In this document: piece by piece, positions 1 to 11,949 of the stretch | How positions within the stretch are numbered: the stretch's first letter is position 1 | How the letters are laid out: each line of letters starts with the position of its first letter | Origin: Trissonchulus latispiculum | Lineage: Eukaryota; Nematoda; Enoplea; Enoplida; Ironidae | DNA: 64,000 bases | Direction: 5' to 3' | Assembly: GCA_030248195.1 (NCBI GenBank) | Contig: JASAND010030419.1 | Span: 124,001 to 188,000 of the forward strand | Translations under genes and position numbers: made by a program | Notes under the pieces: model-generated | Told to the model about the DNA's origin: nothing | The model's database searches: none | What the model saw: only the letters and a program-made list of their open reading frames with translations

Positions 1-57
1 TGGGCGACCGCCGACCGGGTCACCGGGTCAGTAATAATGACCCGCTTTCATCTCTCA
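1..57. mobile_element. Right end of an hAT-like element with CCGGGTCA words
   Basis: The window opens inside repeats of CCGGGTCA that end in CGCTTTCATCTCTC. Read on the minus strand this is GAGAGATGAAAGCG, close to the CAGGGATGAAACC end of the complete element at 34706-35892. The left part lies outside the window. The match is to terminal sequence and word, so membership of the same family is well supported. Confidence 0.6.
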
Positions 58-750
58 ATATATATAATGGTTGAATTATCACGTTCATGATAAATGAGCA
101 TTGTTCAGTTTGAGACTTTCGACTGTGGGGGCGTATTGCGTATACACTTAAATCCTGTACGTGAGACATTTGTGTAGCCTACGGCCAGTAACTGCAGCGG
201 ACGGCACATATGCATTCTCTATTTTATGTTTTATGTTCGCGTTGTTGAACGATGTTGACTATGTAGACAGTTTTTAATAAACTAGTTTTACTTACTATAT
301 ACACAGGTTAGTTAGACTACCAAATCACAATTAGTCGGCGAAAAGTATTTCAGTTGTGGCGCTTTCACACAGCTATCTTCTCGCCCTATCCTGTATCAAA
401 CGATAGCCTTCCTGGTACACTTTACAGTTTACTACTACTTTATACCGTACATTCGAGCAAACGTTAAAACAGTTTCTTTAGGATACGCTCGTTTAGTCGT
501 TCAGGGATATGATAGCCGGCTACAGCATATTGAGACACTTCGTCGAACGGGTAGGACAACGCGAACTTCGCTGATTTGACGGTGCTGGGGTCACGGACCG
601 AGTACTGTTAGAGCAGCTTGGGCGGCTGTCGCTTTCAGGCTCAAGGTCAATGAATTGGTGATGGTTCGCTCGAGCTTCAGCCAAGGATCTGCCTATACCC
701 TGTTCGCGCCCTTGGTCGTCGTCACTAAAACATAAATTAGCAGTTGACAG
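58..750. other. No gene recognised
   Basis: AT-rich sequence with no long open frame, no convincing splice-bounded exon and no repeat that I could match elsewhere in the window. Confidence 0.5.
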
Positions 751-1250
751 TAGAGCTGTCCTCAATTCGTTAAAAAGGGGGGTGGGCTGGCCCCCGGCCC
801 CCCGAATTTTGGCGGCTGGACCACTATTTTGGGGGCCAGGCCCCCACCCGGCCCCCGGGGTCGTCCGGATGGAAGGCCCCCCAGTCAACCCCCGGCTCAG
901 TGAATGTGTGCTTTCTTAGGAAGAACAACTGCAGACATTGTGTTCATTTCCTATCCTAAGAAAACCGTCTAATTACTAACAAAAATGAAGCAGTACAAAT
1001 CAGCAACTCAGATAATCTTCTTGCCATTACAGACAGGTTAACCAAAAATTCAATGCGATCGCTAAACTGAAGTCGTTAACCTGCAGTTGGCAAAGACTGA
1101 CTAAGACGAAGCAAATACCGCAACTAAACCATGTTTGTTTCCTATATGTAATAGTCCTTTACTCGACTCAGCTCAGCTAGAAATGACGGCACGACAGCAA
1201 GCTTAGGCTGTAGACTTCAGCCAGGCGTTCAAGAGTGCAAGAGTCCCCGG
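751..1250 (+). mobile_element. hAT-like element fragment with GGCCCCC words
   Basis: It starts TAGAGCTGTCCTC and then AATTCGTTAAAAAGGGG, followed by GGCCCCC-type words (780-890). The whole stretch to about 1245 is a diverged inverted copy of 53500-54028, including non-word sequence near 1020-1240. The 53 kb copy has both ends and an 8-bp target duplication; here the far end is not recognisable. Open frames in this block come from the GC words and should not be annotated as genes. Confidence 0.6.
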
Positions 1251-1980
1251 ACAAAATAACCCCTATAGCCACATTTTCGGCAAAAGCTTAGACAAAAACT
1301 TTTTTGACCCCATTTTTAATGTGCTTAGCTTACTTTTCATGCCTGAAAATAAAGGTTATTTCTTAACAAAAAGTTTGCTAGCACACTAACCTGAAAACCA
1401 AGGTCCTCAAAACCAACAAACAGTTTGCCCCTATTATAGCCTAATATTTACTAAAACGCTGAAGTAGCCTTGGCAGTGTCGATTTTATTATAACGAAAAC
1501 GGCGCACGGTCACATCGCAACTTTACGCCTAATTTAAAACTGAGCTGTTACAGCTGAAGAAGGTTGGAACGTTGAAAAGCCGGAATACTTTAAATATTTG
1601 GCACTAGTAACAGTTGTCATTAGTGACCGAAAGTTTCATAATTGGTCAAACGGTTATTCCACCAGTACTGAAATAACTATTTCGAAAAATCATTTTTTTC
1701 GCACAAAAATTTGCACTCCGCCGTCCTGCCAAAACAGTGCAGGTGAGATTTATTATATATTGCCCACCCTAAACGTATTTACTTTAATATGTTGCTAACG
1801 TCGCTAACGGACAAAGGCAGCGCTCTCCGACGATGTTGTGCCAACCCGTTCTCCCCCCCCCCCTAATTTTTTTTTACAGCAGAAAATTTGACTTAACAAA
1901 AATCTAACTGAATTGTAGGAAGCCAAAATCGAACTGACTCCAATCTGAAACTTTGTGTATCAATCAGTAATTTTGATCGT
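1251..1980. other. No gene recognised
   Basis: Low-complexity AT-rich sequence ending in a C run near 1853-1862. No supported exon or repeat partner was seen. Confidence 0.5.
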
Positions 1981-1986
1981 AATATA

Positions 1987-2080
<94 letters not shown>

Positions 2081-2092
2081 TATATATATGTA
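1981..2092. repeat. (TA)n microsatellite
   Basis: About 110 bases of nearly uninterrupted TA. Open frames here encode only alternating Tyr and Ile and are artefacts. Confidence 0.97.
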
Positions 2093-2109
2093 TAGGTAGG
2101 TTTTTAAAA

Positions 2110-2480
2110 GTATACAAATATTGGATATTAGTAGTTGTACCCCCTGGTAGCTGCAGGCCCTGAATCTTTCTTCTTTAACATCGCTCTTGGCGGCTTTGCA
2201 GTGCTGGCCCTGGCACATTTTATAATCCTTTTAGGCTGCCTAAACACAACATTAATTTTTTACAAACATATATTATGTATATAATACCAGAAAGCGTTAT
2301 CCACTCATCTGTAGTGCTGCCACATTTGCAAAAAAATCCGGGCCGGGCCACGTTGTTTGAAAGTGAACGTGCTCGTCGCGCAACGAGAAAGTGTGCGTGA
2401 GCCACGCGCACATTTTTTAAGTGTGCGTGCGTATAGCGCAATGAGAGAGTGTAACTGAACCACGCACGCACATCTCCAGA
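2110..2480. repeat. Dispersed repeat next to a (TA)n tract
   Basis: Bases 2140-2345 match 5560-5760 in the same orientation, in both cases just after a TA microsatellite, and run into TAGTGCTG with a CCGGGCC word. Bases 2318-2475 match 54230-54370 in inverted orientation. The TAGTGCTGCCAC start resembles hAT-like ends in this window, but a complete element was not delimited. Confidence 0.6.
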
Positions 2481-2501
2481 AAATCGACCTGTGCCTCGCT
2501 C

Positions 2502-2650
2502 TAGTGCTGGGACCGGTTCCAAAAGAACCGGTAGAACCGGAACCGGAGCCGGAACCGGAACCGATAGAATTTTTAGAACCGGAACCGGAACCGGAACCGG
2601 TGACTTTTGGAACCGGCCGGTTCTAGTGTTAATTTTGGCTGTTTGAAACT
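2502..2650 (+). mobile_element. hAT-like end with GGAACC words
   Basis: It begins TAGTGCTGGGACCGGTTCC and continues as repeats of GGAACC or AACCGG. The same unit occurs inverted near 54655-54730, 58970-59040 and 59500-59580. Only one end is present here. Confidence 0.6.
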
Positions 2651-3190
2651 TCAATCAAGGTTTATTTTGTAAAATTTTAAAATTTTCTTATGAATTTGAA
2701 TTTAGCATTTGGAATTTAACTTAATTCTGGTACTTCTATTTAGATATGAAATTTTGTTTTTGAAAGACTTGTTGTGTAAATGACAGAAGATTTGATATCA
2801 ATTTTACGATGTCTTTAATAATTCGAGATGTCCGGTCAGAGTGCTTTTTCCCAATTTCCGAACGCTTGCCACCTGCTATACAGTTATTACTATATTCATT
2901 CGAAAGACCTCATTGAGCTTCACATTTTTGCTTTTCAAAGCAACTGTCTAGCTTTACTCAACTGTCAGATATAGCAATTTTTCTTGTTTTGTCCTCAAAA
3001 ACTTGTCATTTTTGCAGAAATCGAATAATCCAACATTTCTTGAACTATGCAAGCCATAAAATCAAACTAACGGCATCGATCTGAAGGTCTTACAGAGACA
3101 GATTTTCCGACACACTCAGACTAATTCCGTGTACGCGGATGCCAGTCGGGTAACCGACTACACCCCTGGCCATTTCTTACACACCGTGTA
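2651..3190. other. No gene recognised
   Basis: AT-rich DNA without supported exons. Part of 2820-3010 resembles 28500-28680 (shared phrases around a small GCTTTTCAAAG-type motif), suggesting a diverged dispersed repeat. Confidence 0.4.
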
Positions 3191-3193
3191 CTT

Positions 3194-3385
3194 CTGATTA
3201 GGGTTGTGCTAAATACGAAAAAGTGGAGCCGGGGCCGGCCCCCGGCCCCCCAAATTGGGGGGCCGGGCCGTGGGTCGGGCCGCTTTATTTGGGGGCGGCC
3301 CCGGGGGCCGGCCCCCGCACCGGCCCCCGGGGCCGTGATCGACACCGGCCCCTGGGGCCGAGCTCACCACCGGCCCCCGCGGTCC
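3194..3385. repeat. GGCCCC word block
   Basis: Dense GGCCCC/GGGGCC words preceded by TAGGGTTGTGCTAAATACG, similar to the start at 751 and the ends of the 53163-54028 element. It is probably one end of that family; the other end was not found. Confidence 0.55.
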
Positions 3386-5130
3386 CAATGCCAGAAAAAT
3401 TTTCCTATCAATATAATAATTTGAAAATAGTCATTTTTTGCACACTCTTATCCTACGTCGCAAGTTTGCGCTATTTCCTTGGCCCTGGAAAAATAAATGA
3501 TTCCAATATGTTCTTTTCACACTACATATCCAAGTTAACCCACCCTGCCAGTACAGTGGTACATGAACTAGATTAGTAGATTAGAGTAGAAAGAAATTAT
3601 AGAAGTCAGAATAAACAAACTGCAATGTAGGTACACTCCCTGCCGGAGTCGTTGTGCCACTATGCTAAGGTCACCTAAGCTAACTTTTCACAGAAAAGCT
3701 TCTTTAGTTTGCCAATTTTTTTATTTTCAATTGCAATGGATATACGTGTTGTGAAAATGATTGTTTTAGTATAAAATAATGAGGTGGTTAAGCTAATTAT
3801 TGGTGCGAACTAACACAGAATTAACAAGGAAATTTTATGCGAAACCTATCATGTTGCATAATATAATATGATTCGAAAGCTGTTGACGTAGTGGATTCAG
3901 TGGTAAAGGAACTAAGCCGACCAATTCGAATAGCTAGCTATAATAGCTATTACGGAAAAATTACTTTTTTTCCGCTAAACCATCGGCCAGCTTAACTAAT
4001 TGAATTAATTTGTACACCATTAAGTTCGCCTCGTCAAGAGCTTTCGAATGATATACAACACGACGGGTTTTTCTTAAAATATGGTAACTTTCCATGTTAA
4101 TTTCTAATGTTAAGTAACAGCTTGAATTAGCATAATTATATACTACATTAGCTCGTATCTAAATAGTCGTATAGCAACCTTAACAAAAAAATCACCCGAA
4201 ATTTCAACAAAACAAATCACCCCACCCTGACTCACAGGAAAGTCGCAGAGACCCATTTTTTTGCATGGTGATAGCCACACATCTGGACATTACAGCCTGT
4301 GAGTTTGAGCCCCTAGGCCCTCACCATGCGTTCAGGACAGACCTTTAAGTGAGGGTACCCAAAAGTGACCTCAAAAACGTTCATGGCCGAAGTTCGAATT
4401 TCGGCTGGTATTTACCAAGGGAAAACCCTAGGCAACCCATATTGTGCATGTGACATGTCCTGACTGTGGGCTATCGATACATAAGAAGTTCCTAGTCGGA
4501 CCTCTCAGCCGTCCTGGGGTGGGTGATTTTTTTTGTTAAAATTTTAACAAATAAAAAAATCACTTTCATATTTTGTTGCTGAAGTCAGGACAGCAGCTAG
4601 AGCAAAACTAACGCCAAATTCGAGCTCAGCGACCTCGAAAACCCTTATAGCCGTTGTTTTTGAGGTTGTCTGACACTTTTGGGAGTCCAACCTGGTAGCC
4701 AGCCGGGGCTGAACTGTCCGACGGTAAACGTGATCCCGGAAGTCAGTATTAGACTATAGTTACATAAAAACTAAGCCCATATTTGAATTCTGCGCACGAG
4801 AAAACCCGCTAGGACATGTTTTTAACCATTTCGGACCGCCCAGTTGGTACCTGGAGGGTCCGGAAGGGTCCGGCAGGGGTCACGTGACTGTGGGTCATAT
4901 ACCGCCAACATACGAAGTCCTAAGTTTCTCTGCCAAAACGACTGGAAATAAGTTGTAATCACTCACAAACACGAAAAAACAACATTTTAGCCTTTAAAAT
5001 GACATTTTAGAGCCACCAGACTTCATACTAGACCCTGCCGGGGGCCATCAGTGACCACTAAGACTTCGGCGGGGTCAGTTGCCCTAATTGGAACACGAGG
5101 TTGGTGGTTTGGGAGCATCCAACCTACGGT
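3386..5130. other. No gene recognised; possible SINE-like piece at 4255-4540
   Basis: Mostly AT-rich. At 4263-4330 the ends GCATGGTG and CACCATGC can pair, and a B-box-like GTTTGAGCC lies inside, with GTTCGAATT further on at about 4392. This is suggestive of a tRNA-derived SINE, but no cloverleaf folds cleanly and no second copy was found. Confidence 0.25.
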
Positions 5131-5134
5131 AGTT

Positions 5135-5345
5135 ATTTACGTTTTATTCTGCGCTTTTAAAAGCGCACAATATGCATACAATCAACGCCTTAATTTATAT
5201 AAAAGCTTTTTGAACTCACGCCTCCTTTTCGACTTCCTGTTCATTCTGAAAGGCTGGCATTGCTGCACTTTGGGTACTTTGCCACCTGCCAGTGGAACTC
5301 CTGAAACAGTAACGGATATTTACACAACTAAAAATGATTGTCACA
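5135..5345 (+). repeat. Dispersed repeat, copy 1
   Basis: This stretch aligns with 8395-8600 in the same orientation, sharing phrases such as ATATAAAAGCTTTTTG and TTTGCCACCTGCCAGTGGAA. Both copies are open in short frames that do not agree with each other, so coding is unlikely. Confidence 0.7.
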
Positions 5346-5460
5346 TAAAATGCCACATGCCAGGTACAAGCGCACTGATGCCAATAAGCCTTCTTTCGGC
5401 CGTTTCAAAATCGCAAGTGTTATGATATAGAGCTGTTAGGCGGTCACGGTACAGGGGGGT

Positions 5461-5960
5461 ATTTACAAGTATACAAATATATATAGACATATAGCTATAT
5501 ATATATATATATTTATATATATGTATATATGTATGTATATATGTGTAATTGTACCCCGCTGTAGATGCAACTGCTGAATTTTTCTTCGTTAACATCGCTC
5601 TCGGCGGCTTTGCAGTGCTAGCCCTGGCTCCTTTTCTCATTCTTTTAGGCTCCCTAAGCACAACATAAAATTTTCACAAACATGTATATATTACCAGAAA
5701 TCGTTTATTCACTCATCTCTAGTGCTGTCACGTTTGTCAAAAATCCGGGCCCGGGGCGAACCGTTCCTAGTCATCCCGCTGGCTCCCGGGCAAACGCCAA
5801 GCCCGGTCCGTGCCCGGCCCGAAGCCCGAGCCCGAAATAGATCAGATGCGCGGTCCGAACCCCAAGCCCCAACCAGGCCCGAGACCTAGTCCTGATTACG
5901 GGTTCTAAACTGACCCGAGGCCGGCCTGAATGTCGGGCTCGAAACCAGCCCGAATGGTCA
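5461..5960. repeat. TA microsatellite, dispersed repeat and CCCGGG words
   Basis: 5470-5545 is a TA/TATG microsatellite. 5560-5745 matches 2140-2345. From 5720 (TAGTGCTGTCACG) follows a block of CCCGGG, GCCCGA and GGCCCG words to about 5955. It looks like another element end with its own word set. Confidence 0.6.
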
Positions 5961-6069
5961 AAACTAGTATAAAGATTTTAGATGTAGGTTTTGGTAGATA
6001 CATAATTAACATAAATCCTAGGAAATAAATGCAAGCTTCCAGTAGCAAGGATATACTGAACCCGAAACT

Positions 6070-7842
6070 GGTAATAATTCCGTATACGCACACTTGCACT
6101 GAGACTGGAGTGCACTCAATGCATCAAATTCCGTAGACGCACACTTGACTTTAAGTTGGAGTTTAAACTGGTATAAGAGTGACCTTTTGCAGAAGGCATC
6201 TAATTCCGTAGACGCACACCTGTTGAACAGTAACAATAATAAGGGAAAATTTTGTTTTTTTGGAAATGAAGTTAATGAAATACAGTAGGAAAGTGGTTTT
6301 AGTATAGTTACACCCTATCAAACAAACAACATAATAGCAAGCGTGCATAATTGCACTATATATTAGAAGAAGAGTAAGCCACTAGAGGGCTCCTCTTCTT
6401 GGCATTGCGTAACGGTGCTCCGACCACAATACGCGAATGTTCCCCCGTTTGGTGGGGGGCACAGGTGGACAAGGGGGGGGGGAAGGGGGGGGAAATTTCC
6501 CCCCCTCGGCGAAGTCGCCCACAAGGAGTCGCGAAATTGCTCCCACAAGGGGTAAGAAAATTGGCCACAAGGGGTCAGAAAATTGCCCAAAAATTAGGTT
6601 TTGCGACTAAAATTTCCAAAAATTTTCCGGCTTCGCCGGAATTTTTCTCTTAAAATTACTATATTTAGCTAAAAAAACGTCTAAAAAACGCGTTTTGGCT
6701 AAAAAAATGTTGTTTTTTGTTAAAAAATGGCAAAAACCGTTTAAAAATAGCTTTAAAAAGTACCCCTAAGAAAAATCGCTCTCACAAGGGGTACCCAAAT
6801 TTGCTTCCACAAGGGTCAGTGAAATTTGACCTCCCGTTCAGGTATGGTGGGGGGGTATGCAAAAGTGGTCCCCGTTTGGTGGGGGGGGTATGGAAAAGGG
6901 GTCCCCGTTTGTTGGGGGGGTTGGCAGAAGGGGGTCCCCGATTGGGGGGGTCGCTAAGTCAGGTGTAAATTGGCTGAATCTCATTGGCTGTTGGCGACCC
7001 CCCCCCCAAACGGGGCCCTCTTTTGCATACCTCCCCACCCACCAAACGGGGACCCATTTAAAATAGAACAAAAACCACTACCCCCCCCCCCACCAAACGG
7101 GGAGGGGGTCTCTGCAATCTGATTGGCTGTTGGCTACCCCCCCCCCCCACCTAAAGGGGACCTCTTTTCTGCTACCCCCCCCCCACCAAACGGGAAAACA
7201 TTCGCGCATTGTGGTCGGAGCACCGTTACGCAATGCCAAGAAGAGGAGCCCTCTAGTGGCTTACTCTTCTTCTTATATATAGTGCAATTATGCACTCTTG
7301 TTAATAGAGCTTTTAACTTAAAATTAATCTTGAAATTAAAAAAGTTAGAAAATTCTGCTTCTATTTTGTTGTTTGATTACAAGTTTCTTGCTGCTTATTG
7401 CTTGTCAGCAAACAACAAATTAGAAGCAGAATTTTCTAACTTTTTTAATTTTAAGATTAATTTTGAGTTTAATAGCCATATGAAATGTTCGTATAAAATT
7501 TTGTTTCTAATTGGTTGTTTGCTGACAATTTTTTGCTGCTTATTGCTTGCCTTGCCTGTTCGTTGTTTGAAAAGCACTATTATGTTGCTTGTTTGATGCG
7601 GTGTAACTATACTAAAACCACTTTCCTACTTTATTTCATTAACTTCATTTCCAAAAAAACAAAATTTTCCCTTATTATTGTTACTGTTCAACAGGTGTGC
7701 GCCTACGGAATTAGATGCCTTCTGCAAAAGGTCACTCTTACCAGTTTAAACTCCAACTTAAAGTCTAGTGTGCGTCTACGGAATTAGATGCATTGAGTGC
7801 ACTCAAGTCTCAGTGCAAGTGTGCGTATACGGAATTATCACC
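6070..7842. mobile_element. 1.77 kb foldback element with 9-bp target duplication
   Basis: The termini are inverted copies of GGTAATAATTCCGTATACGC (right end GGTGATAATTCC on the reverse strand). Similarity continues inward for about 275 bases on each side. The element is flanked on both sides by CCCGAAACT (6061-6069 and 7843-7851). Nine-base duplications and long inverted ends are typical of Mutator-like elements, and the lack of a transposase frame makes this a non-autonomous copy. The centre carries a second inverted pair (6344-7295) and runs of CCGTTTGGTGGGG. Family assignment is inference; the ends are directly seen. Confidence 0.85.
6344..7295. mobile_element. Inner inverted-repeat element nested in the 6070-7842 element
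   Basis: Left 6344-6450 and right 7195-7295 are near-perfect inverted copies including TGCATAATTGCACTATATAT and AAGCCACTAGAGGGCTCCTC. A third copy of this terminal segment lies at 33361-33460 beside the same CCGTTTGG words, which shows that the inner unit can exist without the outer arms. No coding capacity is seen. Confidence 0.75.
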
Positions 7843-7851
7843 CCCGAAACT

Positions 7852-9285
7852 ACTACTGGAACTAATACTGAAACTAAAATTATTTTACGTTACCGACAGA
7901 AACCTAAGCTGAAACTGAAACTATTTTGGCATGTCGACTTATGGTTGTAGGCTGAGATTACCAGGACCAGAAAAATGGAAAAATCAGCCTAGACTTATTT
8001 TTTCTGTTGGAAAATTTTTCCTAGGACAATTTTCCCTGGGGATAACCGGGGGAAAGATTTGGCCGTGATACCGGTAATCCCAAATTATACATGTGCTCTC
8101 TTCCAACAGTTGTTCCTGAAAGAATTCAGACGTGGACCACGTCGGTTACGAAACCGGTCGCGTCATTAAGGTTGGTTAGATTTCTGTGTGTCCACGTTTT
8201 GCTATTTTCCTATTCTCATTGATATCTATGCATCCTCCGTAGATACGTGGACTGGTGTCTGTGTTGACTCTTTATTATTCTCATATACCATGTACTTCTG
8301 ATAGTACTTATATTGGGTTTATACTTTTTCGTAATTATAGTTTAGTCAGAATCACCACGGCTAAAGTGATTAGTGTGACTTTGACTAAAGTAATTCTGCA
8401 TAAAGTCGTTCAGAGTAACATATGTGCAATCAACGTCTACAATTATATAAAAGCTTTTTGTACTCACGGCTCTTGCGAGACTTTCTGTTCATCCAGGGCG
8501 GCTGGCATTGACCCACTTTGGTTACTTTGCCACCTGCCAGTGGAACTGCTAAAACAGTAACGGATAGTTATGCAACAAAAAACGATTGTCACGCACAATC
8601 CCACGTGTAAGCAAACGACAGATATGTAGCACTACAGGGGGCGTTGAAGCAGGTTTACCTTTTCTGCACCTTATTTATTTATGAGTCCAATCCAATAAGC
8701 CCTTCCTGACACTGCATCCGATTTCTTTTTGATAGCGCCATAACAGGACAGCGCCCTAGCAGAAGGTAACCGAATGTATGTACGCCGCTACTTACGCCTG
8801 AACACGCCGTTTCCTCTCAGCATAATCATAGGCGTATGCAGCATAATGAGGTGCTAGACTGAACACATTCGATACAACTGGCACATTGTCCCTGAAAAAA
8901 AACTTCCCAATGTTAATTGTCCATAAACGAGTCTATAGGAAGCGATAACTAAATACAAAGATATCTTCCGATTTGTGGCACAACCAAGGTCAATTAATCG
9001 AAAGTAACAATACACTGTCTAGTTTTATTCACAGAGTTGTGTTCACTGTACAGGTAGATTATAGTAGGATTAGTTAAGTGAGGTTATATCGGACACGTAT
9101 AATAAAGCACAAACTTCTTTGGTCCGCAAACGGGCTAACTGACTGGTTCAAATAATGTTTCGTTTTGTTTAAACTTCCACGTTAATTGCTCAGTATATCA
9201 AATGCAAACCATGTATATGTTCGTGTAATCTACTATCCCGTTCTCCCTTAATTTTCCACTCTGCCATCTCGCCCCTTTGAACAAG
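7852..9285. other. No gene recognised; dispersed repeat at 8395-8600
   Basis: 8395-8600 is the second copy of the repeat at 5135-5345. The rest shows no supported exon or element. Confidence 0.5.
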
Positions 9286-9289
9286 CATA

Positions 9290-9490
9290 AACAATCACCC
9301 CTCAGCCTCAATAGGGGGAGGGTGGCAAACAAACACAGAGAGGCACTCATTTTCAAGTTAAAGATCTTAAAACCGTATCCAAACCCAAACTATATTTGGC
9401 ACGGTGTAGTCTCACCCAGGCACAAGCCTCACTGAGGACCAATCAGTCTCGCTCAGGCACAGAGAGTCTCACCTAGGCACAAGTCTTTAA
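9290..9490 (-). repeat. Minisatellite with AGTCTCACCCAGGCACA words
   Basis: Repeats of a unit like AGTCTCACCTAGGCACAA. The same word occurs inverted at 28796-28955 as GTGCCTCAGTGAGACTAATT. Two orientations far apart suggest that it belongs to a mobile element rather than a local satellite. Confidence 0.65.
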
Positions 9491-9938
9491 CAACCTTTTC
9501 TGCCATCGTACTAATTACTAGAAAACCCCAAAGCCGCGGTGATAAGACAATGCTAATTTTAAATTTAATATTTTTGATAAAACTAAATATGAGATGTTCA
9601 GATAATTAAGCCTAAATGTTCCTTTCCAACCAGTAACTAACTACACCGTACATAAGTTGACTTCGAGCACAGCCTAACGTTTAAACTAAGCTGGCGTGGA
9701 AGCAAGGTACAGGATAAAGACAAGGAAAAACGGAAAATTTGACGATAAAGACGAAACCAGAAAACTGAATTCACAGTTTGTTGGCTATTTTGTTTGACAA
9801 ATTCGTAAATAGTCAGATTGGGGTCATATGTGTTACGATGTTTTAACGGTTGAAATAAAGGCGACAGAAGTTATCTGGGTAATTTTGAGATTAAATTTTA
9901 CTAAATGCGCAAACACGTAAATGAATGTTAGAATTTCA
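9491..9938. other. No gene; short dispersed repeat at 9815-9890
   Basis: 9815-9890 matches 23755-23840 (shared GGGGTCATATGTGTTACGAT). Otherwise nothing is recognised. Confidence 0.5.
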
Positions 9939-10625
9939 GGCCCGTCTTCATAAAGCGCTGGTATCTATACCAATGGTATCCATACAACTGTTATGGATAC
10001 CACTGGTTGGAAAACCAATTGTTTACTTACCGAATTCACAAAGCTCCGGTTTCCTAACCATGGTTTGCATACCAGTGGTATGGCGGAAAAATGAAAAGCC
10101 CTTACATGTTTAGTAGTGGTATGCACACCACTGGTATCCTTCGAATGAATAGGATACCAGTGGTATGCTTTATAATAGGCTGCAGTCAAATAATAAGAAA
10201 AACTAAGCGATTTTGAATTAAGGAAACAATTATATTTAAAACTAGTTTAAAACTATAATGTTTGTTTTGATTTATATGCTGGAATAAATATTAGAGAATT
10301 TATGCAGTTTGATTTTTAAGCCAGTAAAGATATAATACACAGCTTTTATATGATTAGAAAATTGTGGAAGCGTCTCATTTCACCTAAATAATAATTACAA
10401 AATTACAATTCATTTATTACAGCCCATACTCAGGTGTAAAACATATGTCAAACCACCTCCAACGGTGGTTTGCAATTTTAACCATTGCTATGGTGCCAAC
10501 TGTGCGGTACCAGTAGTTAAAATGTTTTATGAATTCACTGTATGCCTGCGATACCACTGGTTAACCACTGGCACCCCTACTTCCATATCAGTGGTATGGG
10601 TAACAAAGCTTTATGAATACGGGCC
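9939..10625. mobile_element. MITE with ATACCACTGGT words
   Basis: The ends are inverted copies: GGCCCGTCTTCATAAAGC on the left and GGCCCGTATTCATAAAGC on the reverse strand at the right. Each subterminal zone carries several copies of ATACCACTGGTAT in both orientations (9960-10165 and 10490-10605). The terminal head resembles those at 37303-38587 and 42245-43094, which carry different words. The flanks TCA and TTA are compatible with a decayed 3-bp target duplication, but this is weak. Confidence 0.7.
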
Positions 10626-10775
10626 TTAATCTTGCGTTGTTTCTTTTTGGTTTAATATAGACTGAAAATGGATTATAGCGACTTTGAATTAGTTGTCGCG
10701 TTATCGAAAGCTGATGCAGAAGGACACATTGATTTTTTAACCGCGCCAAAACCTGCAAATTTCTGAGTTTCGTAC

Positions 10776-11547
10776 TAGAGATGAGGACGAGCCGGAATTT
10801 TCCGGCTCGGCTCGGCTCGGCTCGCGAGAAAGCGAGGTCGGCTCGGCTCGGCTCGGAAAAAAATTGAAAGTGGGTCGGCTCGGCTCGACTCGGCTCGGCT
10901 GGCCAAGCTTGAAATTTCAAATTCGTCATATAGCATGGAAATTTTTATTTTGTTCCTTGTTATCTTGGTCAAATTTATTAACGAAGTCGCACTCGTAACC
11001 AGTTATGATTACAAGTTAAGATTAATCTTTAGCCTTTCAAGATCATATTATATACTCGAATACTAGAACCAGTTACAACATTTCGCTATCTGACAAAATA
11101 AAAATACTACAAATACCCAGAAACGCGGAATAATGGAATTTACAGGTAAGACTTTTATGAAACCATAACTGAGGCGAAAAAATTAAATAAGTCAAAAGTT
11201 TTTCTTCAATCCAATACACAAGTTGGCGTCAAAAACAACCTAATATTAGGATTAACATTTGCTTGTAAGGTATGGAGAAAAATTAAAAAAATTATTGGCA
11301 AATATTATTAGTCTTCACTGAAATTATTGGCAATTTTAAATATTCAATTTCGACAAAATAGCAGGGAAATTTGGTCGAAGTACTATTTTTTGTTGGAGTC
11401 GGCTCGGCTCGGCTCGGCTCGGAGCTTCAGTTCTCCGCCTCGGCTCGGCTCGGCTCGGGAGAAATTGCTGCCGGCTCGGCTCGGCTCGGCTCGCGAGCCG
11501 AGCCGAGCGGAGCCGAGCCGAGCCGCAAGCCAAAATCCTCATCTCTA
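10776..11547. mobile_element. hAT-like MITE with GGCTC words, 8-bp target duplication
   Basis: Left end TAGAGATGAGGACGAGCC and right end, on the reverse strand, TAGAGATGAGGATTTTGG. Direct repeats flank it: TTTCGTAC (10768-10775) and TTTCGTAT (11548-11555), 7 of 8 identical. The subterminal zones are arrays of GGCTC (CGAGCC on the other strand) at 10790-10905 and 11399-11525. TAG/CAG ends and 8-bp duplications are hallmarks of the hAT superfamily. The interior is AT-rich and non-coding; long frames through the word arrays are artefacts. Confidence 0.88.
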
Positions 11548-11555
11548 TTTCGTAT

Positions 11556-11945
11556 CACCGTTGTGCTGTCCGCGGCCGATTGATCCCGGCCGTTCTAAAA
11601 GACTAGACTTGATAACATACTTTTACAGGCAACTCTGCTTACCGGCTCCCTTTGTCGGTTCCTACCATTTCTATGTCTATAGATTCTTCGCTTGACGACA
11701 TTGCTGATAAATGATATGTTGTTGCTTGATGGTAATACGATAAGAAGACTGAAAATAATGTAAACAGTTAAGTGATTATATTTATATATAATCAAACGCA
11801 AGTTTTAATAATTCAACTTTAAATACAAACGGTGCATAAAAGTAAAGAGTCCTAACAAGATTACCCTAACCCACCAATCAAAATCGTTAAAATTGTGCAA
11901 GTGAGATAAATTAAGGTCTGCATGGCACATAGTTGATATTTATGT
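11556..11945. other. No gene recognised
   Basis: AT-rich, no supported exon or repeat partner. Confidence 0.5.
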
Positions 11946-11949
11946 TATC

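Noticed and set aside
520..888. 122-codon minus-strand open frame
   Set aside because: It runs through GGCCCCC words of an hAT-like element; composition is driven by the repeat.
1893..2218. Open frames of alternating Tyr-Ile
   Set aside because: Translation of a (TA)n microsatellite.
3206..3576. Gly/Pro-rich open frames
   Set aside because: Translation of GGCCCC words in several frames at once, with no splice context.
4263..4330. tRNA-like sequence with pairing ends and a B-box-like motif
   Set aside because: The D, anticodon and T arms do not form; at best a SINE remnant.
7123..7596. 157-codon plus-strand frame
   Set aside because: Spans C-run words and a terminal inverted repeat of the nested element; no domain.
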